Shown: positions 1-6,973, numbered from the stretch's first letter. The stretch: 11,069 nt of DNA from Parcubacteria group bacterium CG_4_9_14_0_2_um_filter_35_11 (GCA_002788555.1 PFRL01000046.1:1475-12543), one strand, 5' to 3'. Notes: generated by a model not told the origin, from the letters alone. Translations and numbers: made by a program.

Positions 1-1179
1 TAAAAGAACAGCCGCCGCCATAAAAGCCACCATTACTCCCATTATTGCTATTAAAATTGGTTCAATCAATGTCATTAAATTATCAACTGATCTGGTAACC
101 TCATTGTTGTAAAATTCCGTTAATTCCGTCAAAACTTTAGCTAGCTTTCCGCTTTTTTCGCCACTGGAAATCATTTGGGTTAAAGTAGGCGAAATAACCT
201 CGGCCCCTTTAAAAGCATTGGCAATTGTCTCCCCTCTTCTTACATTATCTCGGGCCTTCTTTAAAACCTCTTCGTAGAGCGAGTTACCAATAACTGAAGC
301 CACAGTATCTAATGCCTGGACAATAGGTATCCCTCCTTTAATCAAGGTTCCCAGGTTCTCGGTAAGCCTGGAAATATATATTTGACGAAGAATCTTCCCT
401 ATTATCGGCAGTTTTATTTCGATTCTATCTTTAATTATTTTACCTTTGGGAGTTTTAATAAACCTCAGTAAAAAGAAAACTCCTCCTATGAGTGCGATAA
501 ATATCACTATAAAGTTTTCGGCAAAAAAATTCGAGACCACCATTATGATTTTTGTAGGCAATGGTAGTTCTGCTCCAAACTCCTCAAACATTGAAAACAT
601 CTTGGGCATGACAAAAGTTAACATGATAATCACCACTATAATTAATCCTCCGAAAATAAAGGCAGGATAAGTCATCGCTCCTTTTACCTGGGAAATCAAA
701 GTATAGCTTCTTTCTGTGTGGTCAGCTAAGTATTCAAGAATTTTTCTTAGATTTCCTGCCATCTCCCCAGTTTTTACCATATTTATGTCAAAGGTAGAAA
801 AGGTCTTAGGAGCACGAGCCAGGGCATCAGAAAAAGCCATACCACCATCGACATTGCTAGAAACTTGAGATATTTGGGAAGCGAACAATTGATTTTTTGT
901 TTGCCCAGATAACGTATTTAATGATTCAACTAAAGGAACATCAGCAGCTACCAGGATAGAAAGTTGTCGAAAGAAAAAAACCAACTCTTGGGTTGATACT
1001 TTTTGTGGCAAAATTCTTATTTCTTTTTTTAGGCCTTTTTCTACTTCTAACGATTCAAGAGCCGTCACAATTAAATTATGATGCTGAAGAATTCCCAGTG
1101 CTGCTTCTTTTTTTGAAGCTTCTACAATTCCTGTCTCTACCGTTCCTTTTAAAGTTCGGGCTTTATAACGAAACTTCAT
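1..1179 (-). CDS. pilC: PilC/GspF-type inner-membrane platform protein of the type IV pilus (3' end cut by window)
   Basis: The platform protein sits in the inner membrane, takes the motion of PilB and PilT, and extracts or returns pilins. I translated 393 open codons from ATG at 1179 to base 1 without a stop. The family is usually about 400 residues, so only around ten are missing. Two T2SSF-like repeats are visible, at residues about 62-190 and 270-390. Each contains the typical L(S/T)xL(L/I)xxGxP segment: 'RQLSILVAADVPLVESL' and 'ENLGTLIKGGIPIVQAL'. Hydrophobic segments lie at about 171-192, 222-240 and 370-393. 'TGEMAGNL' and 'SGEKSGKL' are the matching conserved turns of the two repeats. 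The gene starts 54 bases after the pilT stop, in an extremely AT-rich gap, with no Shine-Dalgarno sequence. It is last in the visible pilMNO-x-BTC order. The identification is secure. Confidence 0.95.
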   Translation of the reverse strand, partial: MKFRYKARTLKGTVETGIVEASKKEAALGILQHHNLIVTALESLEVEKGLKKEIRILPQKVSTQELVFFFRQLSILVAADVPLVESLNTLSGQTKNQLFASQISQVSSNVDGGMAFSDALARAPKTFSTFDINMVKTGEMAGNLRKILEYLADHTERSYTLISQVKGAMTYPAFIFGGLIIVVIIMLTFVMPKMFSMFEEFGAELPLPTKIIMVVSNFFAENFIVIFIALIGGVFFLLRFIKTPKGKIIKDRIEIKLPIIGKILRQIYISRLTENLGTLIKGGIPIVQALDTVASVIGNSLYEEVLKKARDNVRRGETIANAFKGAEVISPTLTQMISSGEKSGKLAKVLTELTEFYNNEVTRSVDNLMTLIEPILIAIMGVMVAFMAAAVLL

Positions 1180-1233
1180 AAGTTGTTATATATTTAAAAA
1201 ATTATATATTTTTAAAAAAAATTAAGTTAAGGT
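1180..1233 (-). promoter_or_regulatory. AT-rich pilT-pilC gap with weak promoter-like sequence
   Basis: The 54-base gap is almost pure A/T and contains an imperfect tandem repeat of TTATATATTT followed by an A-run (from 1186 and again from 1202). On the minus strand a TATAAT at 1206-1201 lies 18 bases after TTAACT at 1230-1225. In such AT-rich DNA this match could arise by chance, so it is only a candidate for an internal promoter of pilC. Confidence 0.25.
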
Positions 1234-2304
1234 TTATTCCGCTCTCAATCTTAACCGTAAATCTTTGGGGTCTAGAGAATACTTTAATGCTTCTCCAAAA
1301 GTAATTTCTTTTTGTAAAATAAGGTTTTTCAAAGCACTATTTAGGGAGATCATCCCTTCTTGGGAACTGGTGGCAATAACCATATCTAACTCATGGGTTC
1401 TCTTTTCACGAATAATGTTGGAAATCGCAGGCGTAGCGGTCATAATTTCACAAGCCGGAATTCTACCGCCTTCAATTCGAGTTAAAAGTCTTTGAGAAAT
1501 TACTCCTTTCAAAGTGGAGGCTAGTTGAGCTCTGACTTGTTCTTGCTGGTCGGCCGGGAAAATATCAATAATTCTATCAACTGTCTGGGAAGCTGAATTG
1601 GTGTGCAAGGTTGAAAAAACTAAATGGCCCGTCTCAGCAGCAGTTAAGGCAATAGCAATCGATTCATAGTCTCTCATTTCTCCTAACATAATAACATCAG
1701 GATCCTGGCGTAAAGTAGAGCGCAAAGCTCGGTGAAAACTTACGGTATCGCTTCCTACTTCTCTTTGGTCAACAATTGCCTTATCTTGAATAAAAATATA
1801 TTCAATAGGGTCCTCGATGGTAATAATATGGTCATTTCTTGCGTGATTTATTTCGTCAATAATAGCGGCTAAGGTTGTTGACTTTCCATGGCCTGCCGGC
1901 CCTGTCAGTAATAAAAATCCTTGTTCTAATTTCGCAAATGTATGCAAAAATCGAGGCAGATTTAATTCTTCAATGGTTTTAATCTTGGAATGAATTAATC
2001 TTAAAGAGGCGGAGACTACTCCCCTTTGAAAGAAAGTATTTACCCTGAACCTTGCTTTATCTTTATATTCGAAAGAGAAATCTAATTCTTTTTTTTGGAG
2101 AAATTTTTCTTTATTTTCTTCACCAAGGATTAAAAAAGCAAGTTCTCTGCTGTCATCTTTATCTAAAAATTTCTCATCTTCTAAAGGAGTTAATTTTCCG
2201 TCTACTCGCAAGGTTGGATATCGAGCTACAGAAAAATGAATATCCGACGCTTCAAGCGAGATAGCTTTTTCCAAAATTCTTGCGAGAAAATCACTATAAT
2301 TCAT
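1234..2304 (-). CDS. pilT: PilT twitching-motility retraction ATPase
   Basis: PilT is a hexameric cytoplasmic ATPase that powers pilus retraction. The 356 residues match the usual family length. An N-terminal PAS-like half contains 'EASDIHF' (18-24) and an RFRVN segment (85-89). The RecA-like half has Walker A 'GPAGHGKS' (135-142), an Asp box around 'TIEDPIEY' (162-169), Walker B 'DPDVIMLGEMRD' (201-212, with E209 in the catalytic position) and a His box 'STLHTNSA' (231-238). 'AISNIIRE' at 293-300 corresponds to the AIRNLIRE motif typical of PilT rather than PilB, and there is no Cys4 zinc site. Walker A has A and H where most PilT proteins have T and S, but the GxxxxGKS pattern is intact. 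The start at 2304 follows a GGGG run ten bases upstream supplied by a repeat. An identical ATG context 20 bases further upstream is followed at once by TAA. Confidence 0.95.
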   Translation of the reverse strand: MNYSDFLARILEKAISLEASDIHFSVARYPTLRVDGKLTPLEDEKFLDKDDSRELAFLILGEENKEKFLQKKELDFSFEYKDKARFRVNTFFQRGVVSASLRLIHSKIKTIEELNLPRFLHTFAKLEQGFLLLTGPAGHGKSTTLAAIIDEINHARNDHIITIEDPIEYIFIQDKAIVDQREVGSDTVSFHRALRSTLRQDPDVIMLGEMRDYESIAIALTAAETGHLVFSTLHTNSASQTVDRIIDIFPADQQEQVRAQLASTLKGVISQRLLTRIEGGRIPACEIMTATPAISNIIREKRTHELDMVIATSSQEGMISLNSALKNLILQKEITFGEALKYSLDPKDLRLRLRAE

Positions 2305-2341
2305 ATTGCTTTACCCCGTTACATATTGCTTTACCCCGTTA
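2302..2341 (-). repeat. Perfect 20-bp tandem duplication covering the pilT start region
   Basis: The unit catattgctttaccccgtta occurs twice in direct succession at 2302-2321 and 2322-2341. On the minus strand each copy ends in GGGGTAAAGCAATATG, so the G-run and start codon are duplicated. The downstream ATG opens pilT. The upstream ATG (2324-2322) is followed immediately by TAA, making a start-stop element. The outer copy overlaps the left arm of the palindrome at 2330-2367. Confidence 0.95.
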
Positions 2342-2367
2342 GAAGAAACAAAGTTTCTAACGGGGTT
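2330..2367. repeat. Palindromic repeat with TTTCTAACGGGG core, pilB-pilT gap
   Basis: The left arm TTTACCCCGTTAGAA begins at 2330 and the right arm GTTTCTAACGGGG ends at 2365. CCCCGTTAGAA/GAAAC pairs with GTTTCTAACGGGG around an aaa loop, giving a 13-bp stem if a 3-base bulge (a repeated GAA) is allowed. The same core occurs at 9051-9082 and, degenerate, at 8792-8811. It is not a normal intrinsic terminator, because no T-run follows it on either strand. Confidence 0.85.
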
Positions 2368-2384
2368 TACTAAGTTGAAATTTT

Positions 2385-4127
2385 CTAAGTAAATTCTTCT
2401 TTTAATTCTACACTCTTTAATACTTCTTCCAGGGCAAGTTCTCCTTGTAAGACTTTTAAGATCCCGTCTTGCTTTAGAGTAACTATTCCTTGACGCCTTG
2501 CCTCTGCCTCAATTTTCCCTTCCGAGGGAGCGGTGACTACTATTTCTTCTAATTCCCTGGTCATTGTCAGGGCCTCAAATATCCCTAACCTTCCTCGTGT
2601 ACCTTTGTTAGCGCAGCGAGGACATCCTTTGGGCTTCCAAATATAAAGAGGGTCAGTTATTTTAACTTCTTTCCTATCCTCCGGTAAGAGCTTTTCTATT
2701 TCTGTTTTAATAATCTTCTCTTCTTCTTTATTTGTCTTTACTTTCTCTTTGCAATAAGGACAAAGTTTCCTAATTAATCTTTGACTGATAACCACTTTTA
2801 AACTCGGGGGAATTAAGAATTTCTCTATGCCCAAATCAATTAGTCGGGGAATAGCCCCGATAGCATTATTAGTGTGAAGAGTAAATAAGACCAAGTGGCC
2901 AGTTAAAGCAGCATGAGTAGCAAGGTCGGCTGTTTCTTTGTCTCTTACCTCTCCAACCATAATCACATCGGGGTCTTGTCTTACTACTTGCCTTAAGCCA
3001 GAAGCAAATGTGTATCCAATTTCGGGCCTGACGTGAGATTGGTTTACCCCGTCAATCCAATATTCCACAGGGTCTTCAAGAGAGACAATATTTATTTCTT
3101 CACTGTTGAGACCTTTTAAAATTGCGTATTGCGAAGTGCTTTTACCAGACCCCGTAGGGCCACAGAAAACTATTGAACCAAAAGGAAGTTTCATTGCTTT
3201 TTCTATAATCCTAAGGTTCCTGCCGCGAAATCCCAGTTGAGGTAGGTCTCTTATAGCGTTCTTTGGATCCAGAACCCGAAGAACTACTTTTTCACCCTGG
3301 ACCGTAGGAAAAGTAGCTACTCTAAAATCGATCCGCCGACCGGAAATTTGAGCACTAAATCGGCCATCCTGAGGCATTCTCGTCTCGTCAATTCGAAGAT
3401 TAGACATCACTTTAATTCTTGAGACAAATGAGGGCAGAATACTTTTTTCTAAAAAAAGACTGGAATATAAAATTCCATCTACTCTATATCTGATTCGGAG
3501 CTGGTTTCCATATGGTTCAACATGGATATCTGAGGCATCTCCCTCAATGGCATGCCGCAAAACTACAGTTACAATCTTAGAAATGGGCGCTTCTTCCTCT
3601 AGCCTCTTCTCAATCTCTTTTTGAGGAGTAATACCTACCACTCCTTTTTCTAACTCCCCTAGGGCTCTTTCTACTTCCTTTTTGACTTCTTTTTTGAGGG
3701 TGCGGTATTTCTTAAAAGCGGTTAGAAAATCAGAAATAGAAATTACAAAAACCTTAGTCTTAATATGCTTTTGTCTCTCAATAAAATTCAAAGCGGCTTG
3801 GGAAGAAAGGTCTTCAGGATTGACCATACCAACTTCAAGAATGTTCTCTTCCTTACCCAGAGGAATCATTCTGTAGCGTTTGGCTGCCTCTTCAGGAATT
3901 TCTTCTAAAATTTGGGGAGAAATCTCCTCTTCGTGAATATGGCGAAGGGGTATCTTTAAAAATTCGCTTTTCTCTCGAAAAAGATTTTCTTCGGGTATAA
4001 TTCTCTGCTCTAAAATTAAATCCTCGAGAATTCTTCCCTCTCTTTCTGATTGGTCTTTTAAATTTGAAATTTGCTCTTCACTAATAAGATTCTTTTTAAT
4101 AAGATATTGGATAAATTCAGGAGACAT
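2385..4127 (-). CDS. pilB: PilB type IV pilus assembly (extension) ATPase
   Basis: PilB is a hexameric ATPase of the GspE/PilB family that drives pilus extension through PilC. It has 580 residues, a normal length. An N-terminal MshEN/T2SSE-N-type domain covers about residues 1-140 ('LISEEQI', 'GRILEDLIL'), followed by a charged linker at about 140-180. The second N-domain begins with 'EGDASDIHVEPYG' (195-207). The catalytic domain has Walker A 'GPTGSGKS' (323-330), an Asp box 'SLEDPVEYW' (349-357), Walker B 'DPDVIMVGEVRD' (385-396) and a His box 'TLHTNNA' (417-423). Two CxxC pairs, C456/C459 and C502/C505, form the Cys4 zinc site expected in PilB and absent from PilT. The start at 4127 has no Shine-Dalgarno sequence. 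A 107-base gap, the longest in the pilus block, separates it from the upstream small gene, and pilT follows after an 80-base repeat-bearing gap. Confidence 0.97.
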   Translation of the reverse strand: MSPEFIQYLIKKNLISEEQISNLKDQSEREGRILEDLILEQRIIPEENLFREKSEFLKIPLRHIHEEEISPQILEEIPEEAAKRYRMIPLGKEENILEVGMVNPEDLSSQAALNFIERQKHIKTKVFVISISDFLTAFKKYRTLKKEVKKEVERALGELEKGVVGITPQKEIEKRLEEEAPISKIVTVVLRHAIEGDASDIHVEPYGNQLRIRYRVDGILYSSLFLEKSILPSFVSRIKVMSNLRIDETRMPQDGRFSAQISGRRIDFRVATFPTVQGEKVVLRVLDPKNAIRDLPQLGFRGRNLRIIEKAMKLPFGSIVFCGPTGSGKSTSQYAILKGLNSEEINIVSLEDPVEYWIDGVNQSHVRPEIGYTFASGLRQVVRQDPDVIMVGEVRDKETADLATHAALTGHLVLFTLHTNNAIGAIPRLIDLGIEKFLIPPSLKVVISQRLIRKLCPYCKEKVKTNKEEEKIIKTEIEKLLPEDRKEVKITDPLYIWKPKGCPRCANKGTRGRLGIFEALTMTRELEEIVVTAPSEGKIEAEARRQGIVTLKQDGILKVLQGELALEEVLKSVELKEEFT

Positions 4128-4160
4128 ATTGGTCTTATTCTATACGAATATGAAATGCTA

Positions 4161-4176
4161 AAGGAAAAACTTCCTT
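4161..4176. other. Small hairpin in the gap before pilB
   Basis: AAGGAA at 4161-4166 pairs with TTCCTT at 4171-4176 around a 4-base loop, next to a GGGCCC at 4178-4183. The stem is only six pairs and no T-run follows on the minus strand, so I do not call it a terminator. I see nothing else in the 4128-4234 gap. Confidence 0.3.
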
Positions 4177-4234
4177 CGGGCCCAGGGGAGAATAAATCTC
4201 TTTTATTCTGCACCGATTTTGAACATAGAAAATT

Positions 4235-4558
4235 TTATTTTACCGGCGAAAATGGATCTCCCCGACCCACCTTTTCCGAAGGAACTGTAGGAATCTTGGG
4301 GAAAGGATTCTCTTTTAGACTTTTGAGGGTTTTGCTAGTAAATATTCCAAGACTTGTTTCAATTTTTTTAAGTTCCTGGATAGTTAATCCTATATCTTGA
4401 GGTTCTATTACTATTTCGCTCTCGGGCACCTTTTGAAATATAAAATAGAAAACGATGCCTAAAATCAAAACAGGAATTAAAATATACCAGAGTAAAAAGG
4501 GAATTTTAAAAGGCCTCTTTGCTGCTTTTTCTTCCTCGGGAATGAAACTAATTGGCAT
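4235..4558 (-). CDS. Small single-pass membrane protein in the pilP position of the type IV pilus operon
   Basis: This 107-residue protein lies between pilO and pilB, where pilP stands in many type IV pilus operons. It has a short cytoplasmic N-terminus, one strong membrane segment at about residues 21-42, and an extracytoplasmic part of about 65 residues. The C-terminus ends in 'VGRGDPFSPVK', which resembles the G-R-x-(D/N)-P-F-x-P stretch that precedes the folded beta domain of PilP. Here the protein stops right after it, so the secretin-facing domain would be missing. There is no lipobox cysteine, unlike classical lipoprotein PilP. The N-terminus 'MPISFIP' closely matches PilN's 'MAISFIP', the region that in PilN family proteins docks into PilM. 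That suggests a second PilM-binding tail (inference). No Shine-Dalgarno sequence is seen. The gene starts 25 bases after the pilO stop. It could be a reduced PilP analogue or a lineage-specific part. Confidence 0.7.
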   Translation of the reverse strand: MPISFIPEEEKAAKRPFKIPFLLWYILIPVLILGIVFYFIFQKVPESEIVIEPQDIGLTIQELKKIETSLGIFTSKTLKSLKENPFPKIPTVPSEKVGRGDPFSPVK

Positions 4559-4583
4559 ATAATTTTTATCTTTTTAATATTTT

Positions 4584-5177
4584 TTACTTTGTTGGTGTTT
4601 CTACTTCTGGTGGAGGGGGTGAGGGCGCCTCAACTTTTGGCAAGGCCTGAGTATAGACATCAATCTTTAAAGAAAATGAATAGACAGCTTCTGGTGCTCC
4701 TTTTTTCTCTACTTGCAGTGCAATATCTTTTACTTCCATAATATTTAGGTTTGTAGCGATAGCTTCGAGAAAATTTTTCAAAGCCAAATAACTTCCTTTA
4801 GCATCGAGGCTCACCGGTAAAATACCGACTCCTTTGTCCGACTTTTCCAGGGGAGAAAAAGAAATATTTTGTATCTTAATCTTGCTTTCGGCTGCTAACG
4901 CTTCTAATTGAATTAAGATAAGGGGCAAGTCCGGTTCTGGTAAAAGAAGCTGGTTTATTGTTTTCAGGTTTTTGCTATTTTTTTTATATTTTTCAGAAAC
5001 TCTCTTAAACTCTGCAAGAGTATTTTCTTTTTCTTCTAAAGTTCTTTTTCCTTTAATTAATTCTCTCTGGTTATTTTTAATCTCAGGTAAAGATAGCCAG
5101 ATTAAAAAATAAGCAATTAAAACAAAAACGAGAACTAACCCAAGATACAAAAATATTTTAAAGCCTTTAAATTCCAT
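4584..5177 (-). CDS. pilO: PilO-type alignment-complex protein
   Basis: PilO is an inner-membrane protein that pairs with PilN to form the ring between the cytoplasmic PilM/PilB level and the outer part of the pilus machine. The 197 residues show the family layout: a short cytoplasmic start, a membrane helix at about 7-30, a charged coiled-coil stretch at about 33-73 rich in K and E, then a ferredoxin-like region at about 80-175 ('PLILIQLEALAAESKIKIQ', 'GSYLALKNFLEAIATN'). A proline-rich tail (about 180-197, with PSPPPP) follows. It begins six bases after the pilN stop, with no recognisable Shine-Dalgarno sequence. Sequence conservation in PilO is low, so the call rests on layout plus position after pilM and pilN. 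Confidence 0.88.
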   Translation of the reverse strand: MEFKGFKIFLYLGLVLVFVLIAYFLIWLSLPEIKNNQRELIKGKRTLEEKENTLAEFKRVSEKYKKNSKNLKTINQLLLPEPDLPLILIQLEALAAESKIKIQNISFSPLEKSDKGVGILPVSLDAKGSYLALKNFLEAIATNLNIMEVKDIALQVEKKGAPEAVYSFSLKIDVYTQALPKVEAPSPPPPEVETPTK

Positions 5178-5183
5178 GATAAT

Positions 5184-5735
5184 TTATTTAATTTTATAAG
5201 AAAATTTTATTACTTTCTCGCCTAAAGTGAGTTTAAATTGAAATTTAAATAGGTCTTCTACTTTGGAAATTCCGCCAACTTCTACACTTTTAATTTCTGG
5301 CGTGGCTCTAAAAATAGAAGTTTGCATGGCTAAGGCTTTATCGTTATCAGATTCGGCAGAAATTATTATAGTATTGTCCTGGGCATTAAAACTAAAACTA
5401 GTAATTTGGACTTCGCTGAAAGTTTTCTTTTCCAAAAGATCGAAAATGTTTTTTGCCTTAGTATGAGAATTTAAAACAACCTTAGTTTTCTCTAAAAGGG
5501 GTATTTTTTCTCGCATCTCTTTTTCTAATTTTTTATCTTTTTCTTCATCAAGTTTTTGAATCTTTTCCTCCAAGATAGAAATCTGTCCTTTCATTTGAGT
5601 GTTATAAATCTTCAGACCAATAAAAATTACCAGTAAAAGTAAAATCGTCCCTATAAAAAACCAAAGGGTCTTATCTTTTTTTATTTCCGAGATAAATTCA
5701 GGTTTTGTTTGAGAAGGGATAAAAGATATGGCCAT
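5184..5735 (-). CDS. pilN: PilN-type alignment-complex protein
   Basis: PilN is a bitopic inner-membrane protein that binds PilM through its cytoplasmic tail and PilO through its periplasm-side domain. The 183 residues start with 'MAISFIP', at the position of the conserved (I/V)NLLP-type motif known to dock in a PilM groove. A membrane helix follows at about 24-43, then a K/E-rich coiled coil at about 47-80 and a mixed alpha/beta domain to the end ('FSEVQITSFSF', 'PEIKSVEVGGISK'). It lies between pilM and pilO, which fixes the identity. The 94-base gap upstream is long for this cluster and carries a promoter-like sequence. There is no clear Shine-Dalgarno sequence before the ATG at 5735. Confidence 0.9.
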   Translation of the reverse strand: MAISFIPSQTKPEFISEIKKDKTLWFFIGTILLLLVIFIGLKIYNTQMKGQISILEEKIQKLDEEKDKKLEKEMREKIPLLEKTKVVLNSHTKAKNIFDLLEKKTFSEVQITSFSFNAQDNTIIISAESDNDKALAMQTSIFRATPEIKSVEVGGISKVEDLFKFQFKLTLGEKVIKFSYKIK

Positions 5736-5756
5736 ATAAAGAAGACTCTAAAATTT

Positions 5757-5785
5757 ATTTTACATGTTTATTTCAGAAAAGACAA
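5757..5785 (-). promoter_or_regulatory. Candidate internal promoter before pilN
   Basis: On the minus strand TTGTCT (5785-5780) is followed after exactly 17 bases by TAAAAT (5762-5757), and pilN starts about 20 bases later. Spacing and hexamers fit a sigma-70-type promoter, and the pilM-pilN gap is unusually long. The AT-rich background makes chance matches common. Confidence 0.4.
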
Positions 5786-5829
5786 GGTTTTCCTAAATAA
5801 ATTTAATAAAAAATTTTCAAACAAAATTT

Positions 5830-6894
5830 CTATTTCTTCTCTAAAAATTCCCTTAGGGCCAGGCCTACAGCAACAGAAAAGGAAGGACCTATAGCTTCAA
5901 GAGTCTCATGTAAAACTGGGGGATAAAGAATTTCGGAAAAGGGATTGGCTCTTTCAACTTTTATTGCCAGTCTTGAGGTAAAATAATCAGTTAGTCCTGG
6001 CATATTAGCAACACCTCCCGACAAAATAATTTTTTGAATCTTCTTTTGAGGATTTTTGGAAAGGTAGGCATTAATCCCTTCTTCAACACCAAAAATAATT
6101 TTATCGATAACTGGAACTAAGATGGGAGTTACCAGAGTATCTGTCTCTTTTAAGAGACCTTTTGTCTTTCGAATCTCTTCGGCTCTTTCAAAAGAGATAT
6201 TCATCCTTTTCGATAAAGCGTTGGTTAAATCAAAACTTGAAACATCTAAGTTATGGCAAAGGCGCACAAAGTCATTATCTACAATAGTAATATTAGTAGT
6301 CCTCCCTCCGATATTTACAATTAATATCGGTCCGCCTTCTCGAGCCAGGGCCCTTGCCTCTGCAAAGCTCTCAATCTCAAGGGATTTTAAATTACATCCC
6401 AAAATTTTGGCAATTTTTATGTATTTTTCAATAATATCTTTGGGCACAGCGACAAGTAATACCTGAATTTTGTTTTCAAGGAGCGCTTCTCTTTCTTCGA
6501 TTATTACCCAGTTTAAAACCACCTCTTCAATGGGGACGGGAATATATTGATAAGCTTGAAATCTTATCGCTGCGGGAATTTCTTTTGGTTCCATTAAAGG
6601 AAGTTCTATTAAAGTAAAGAAACTTGAGAAGACCGGAAGAGAAAGAACAAGATCTTTAGTTTTAATTTTTGCTTCTCTGATAATCTCCTTTATGATAGTG
6701 GCTATCCCCTCTTCAAAAAAAGAAACAAAACCACTTTCTACTGGAAGCAATTCTCTCTTAGAGGAAGGAGGAATATATTCTCCATAATTTTTCAGTTTTA
6801 TCCTTCCTTTCTCTTGCTGGAGTTCTACTATTTTTATTGAGGTAGTGCCAATATCAATTCCCAAGACCGATGGCATTCCAAATCCAAATACCAT
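5830..6894 (-). CDS. pilM: PilM actin-like ATPase of the type IV pilus
   Basis: PilM is a cytoplasmic FtsA/actin-fold protein that binds ATP and the N-terminal tail of PilN, connecting the inner-membrane ring to the motors. It has 354 residues, a normal length. Phosphate-1 'GIDIGTTSIK' is at 12-21, phosphate-2 'NIGGRTTNITIV' at 194-205 and the adenosine motif 'LSGGVANMPGL' at 291-301. Between the first two lies the PilM/FtsA 1C-type region with 'RFQAYQYIPVPIEEV' (111-125). It follows ftsQ, the place where ftsA often stands, so FtsA was considered. The lack of an amphipathic C-terminal helix, the length, and pilN and pilO directly downstream favour PilM. The ATG at 6894 is close behind a strong promoter and has no Shine-Dalgarno sequence. 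Met7 (6876) is an alternative start. Confidence 0.95.
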   Translation of the reverse strand: MVFGFGMPSVLGIDIGTTSIKIVELQQEKGRIKLKNYGEYIPPSSKRELLPVESGFVSFFEEGIATIIKEIIREAKIKTKDLVLSLPVFSSFFTLIELPLMEPKEIPAAIRFQAYQYIPVPIEEVVLNWVIIEEREALLENKIQVLLVAVPKDIIEKYIKIAKILGCNLKSLEIESFAEARALAREGGPILIVNIGGRTTNITIVDNDFVRLCHNLDVSSFDLTNALSKRMNISFERAEEIRKTKGLLKETDTLVTPILVPVIDKIIFGVEEGINAYLSKNPQKKIQKIILSGGVANMPGLTDYFTSRLAIKVERANPFSEILYPPVLHETLEAIGPSFSVAVGLALREFLEKK

Positions 6895-6921
6895 ATAAAA
6901 TTATTTAAAAAGTTTATAAGT

Positions 6922-6949
6922 ATTATATCAAATTATTATATATTTTCAA
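6922..6949 (-). promoter_or_regulatory. Promoter of the pilus operon (extended -10)
   Basis: On the minus strand TTGAAA (6949-6944) is followed after 16 bases by a perfect TATAAT (6927-6922), preceded by TGA, which makes an extended -10 (TGATATAAT). The expected start would be around 6915, leaving about 20 untranslated bases before the pilM ATG. It is the best promoter match in the window and lies at the functional border between ftsQ and pilM. Confidence 0.7.
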
Positions 6950-6973
6950 ATTTTTTAAAGGTGGCCTTACAGG

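Noticed and set aside
446..670. Plus-strand reading frames across the window, such as 446-670, 993-1181, 4071-4400, 6122-6466 and 9390-9704
   Set aside because: Each lies antisense to a well-supported minus-strand gene or runs across a gene edge. They have no family motifs and look like mirror images of real codons.
2330..2367. Rho-independent terminator between pilB and pilT
   Set aside because: The hairpin is good but no T-run follows on the minus strand (GGGGTAAAGC) or on the plus strand (GGGGTTTACTAAG), and family copies occur inside a gene.
4128..4234. C-terminal continuation of the 107-residue protein past its TAA (the frame stays open for about 35 codons)
   Set aside because: The open frame is not rare at this length, the peptide has no family resemblance I can name, and GRGDPFSPVK is a credible natural end.
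5830..6894. FtsA instead of PilM, because the gene follows ftsQ
   Set aside because: The length, the lack of a C-terminal amphipathic helix, and pilN and pilO directly downstream favour PilM.
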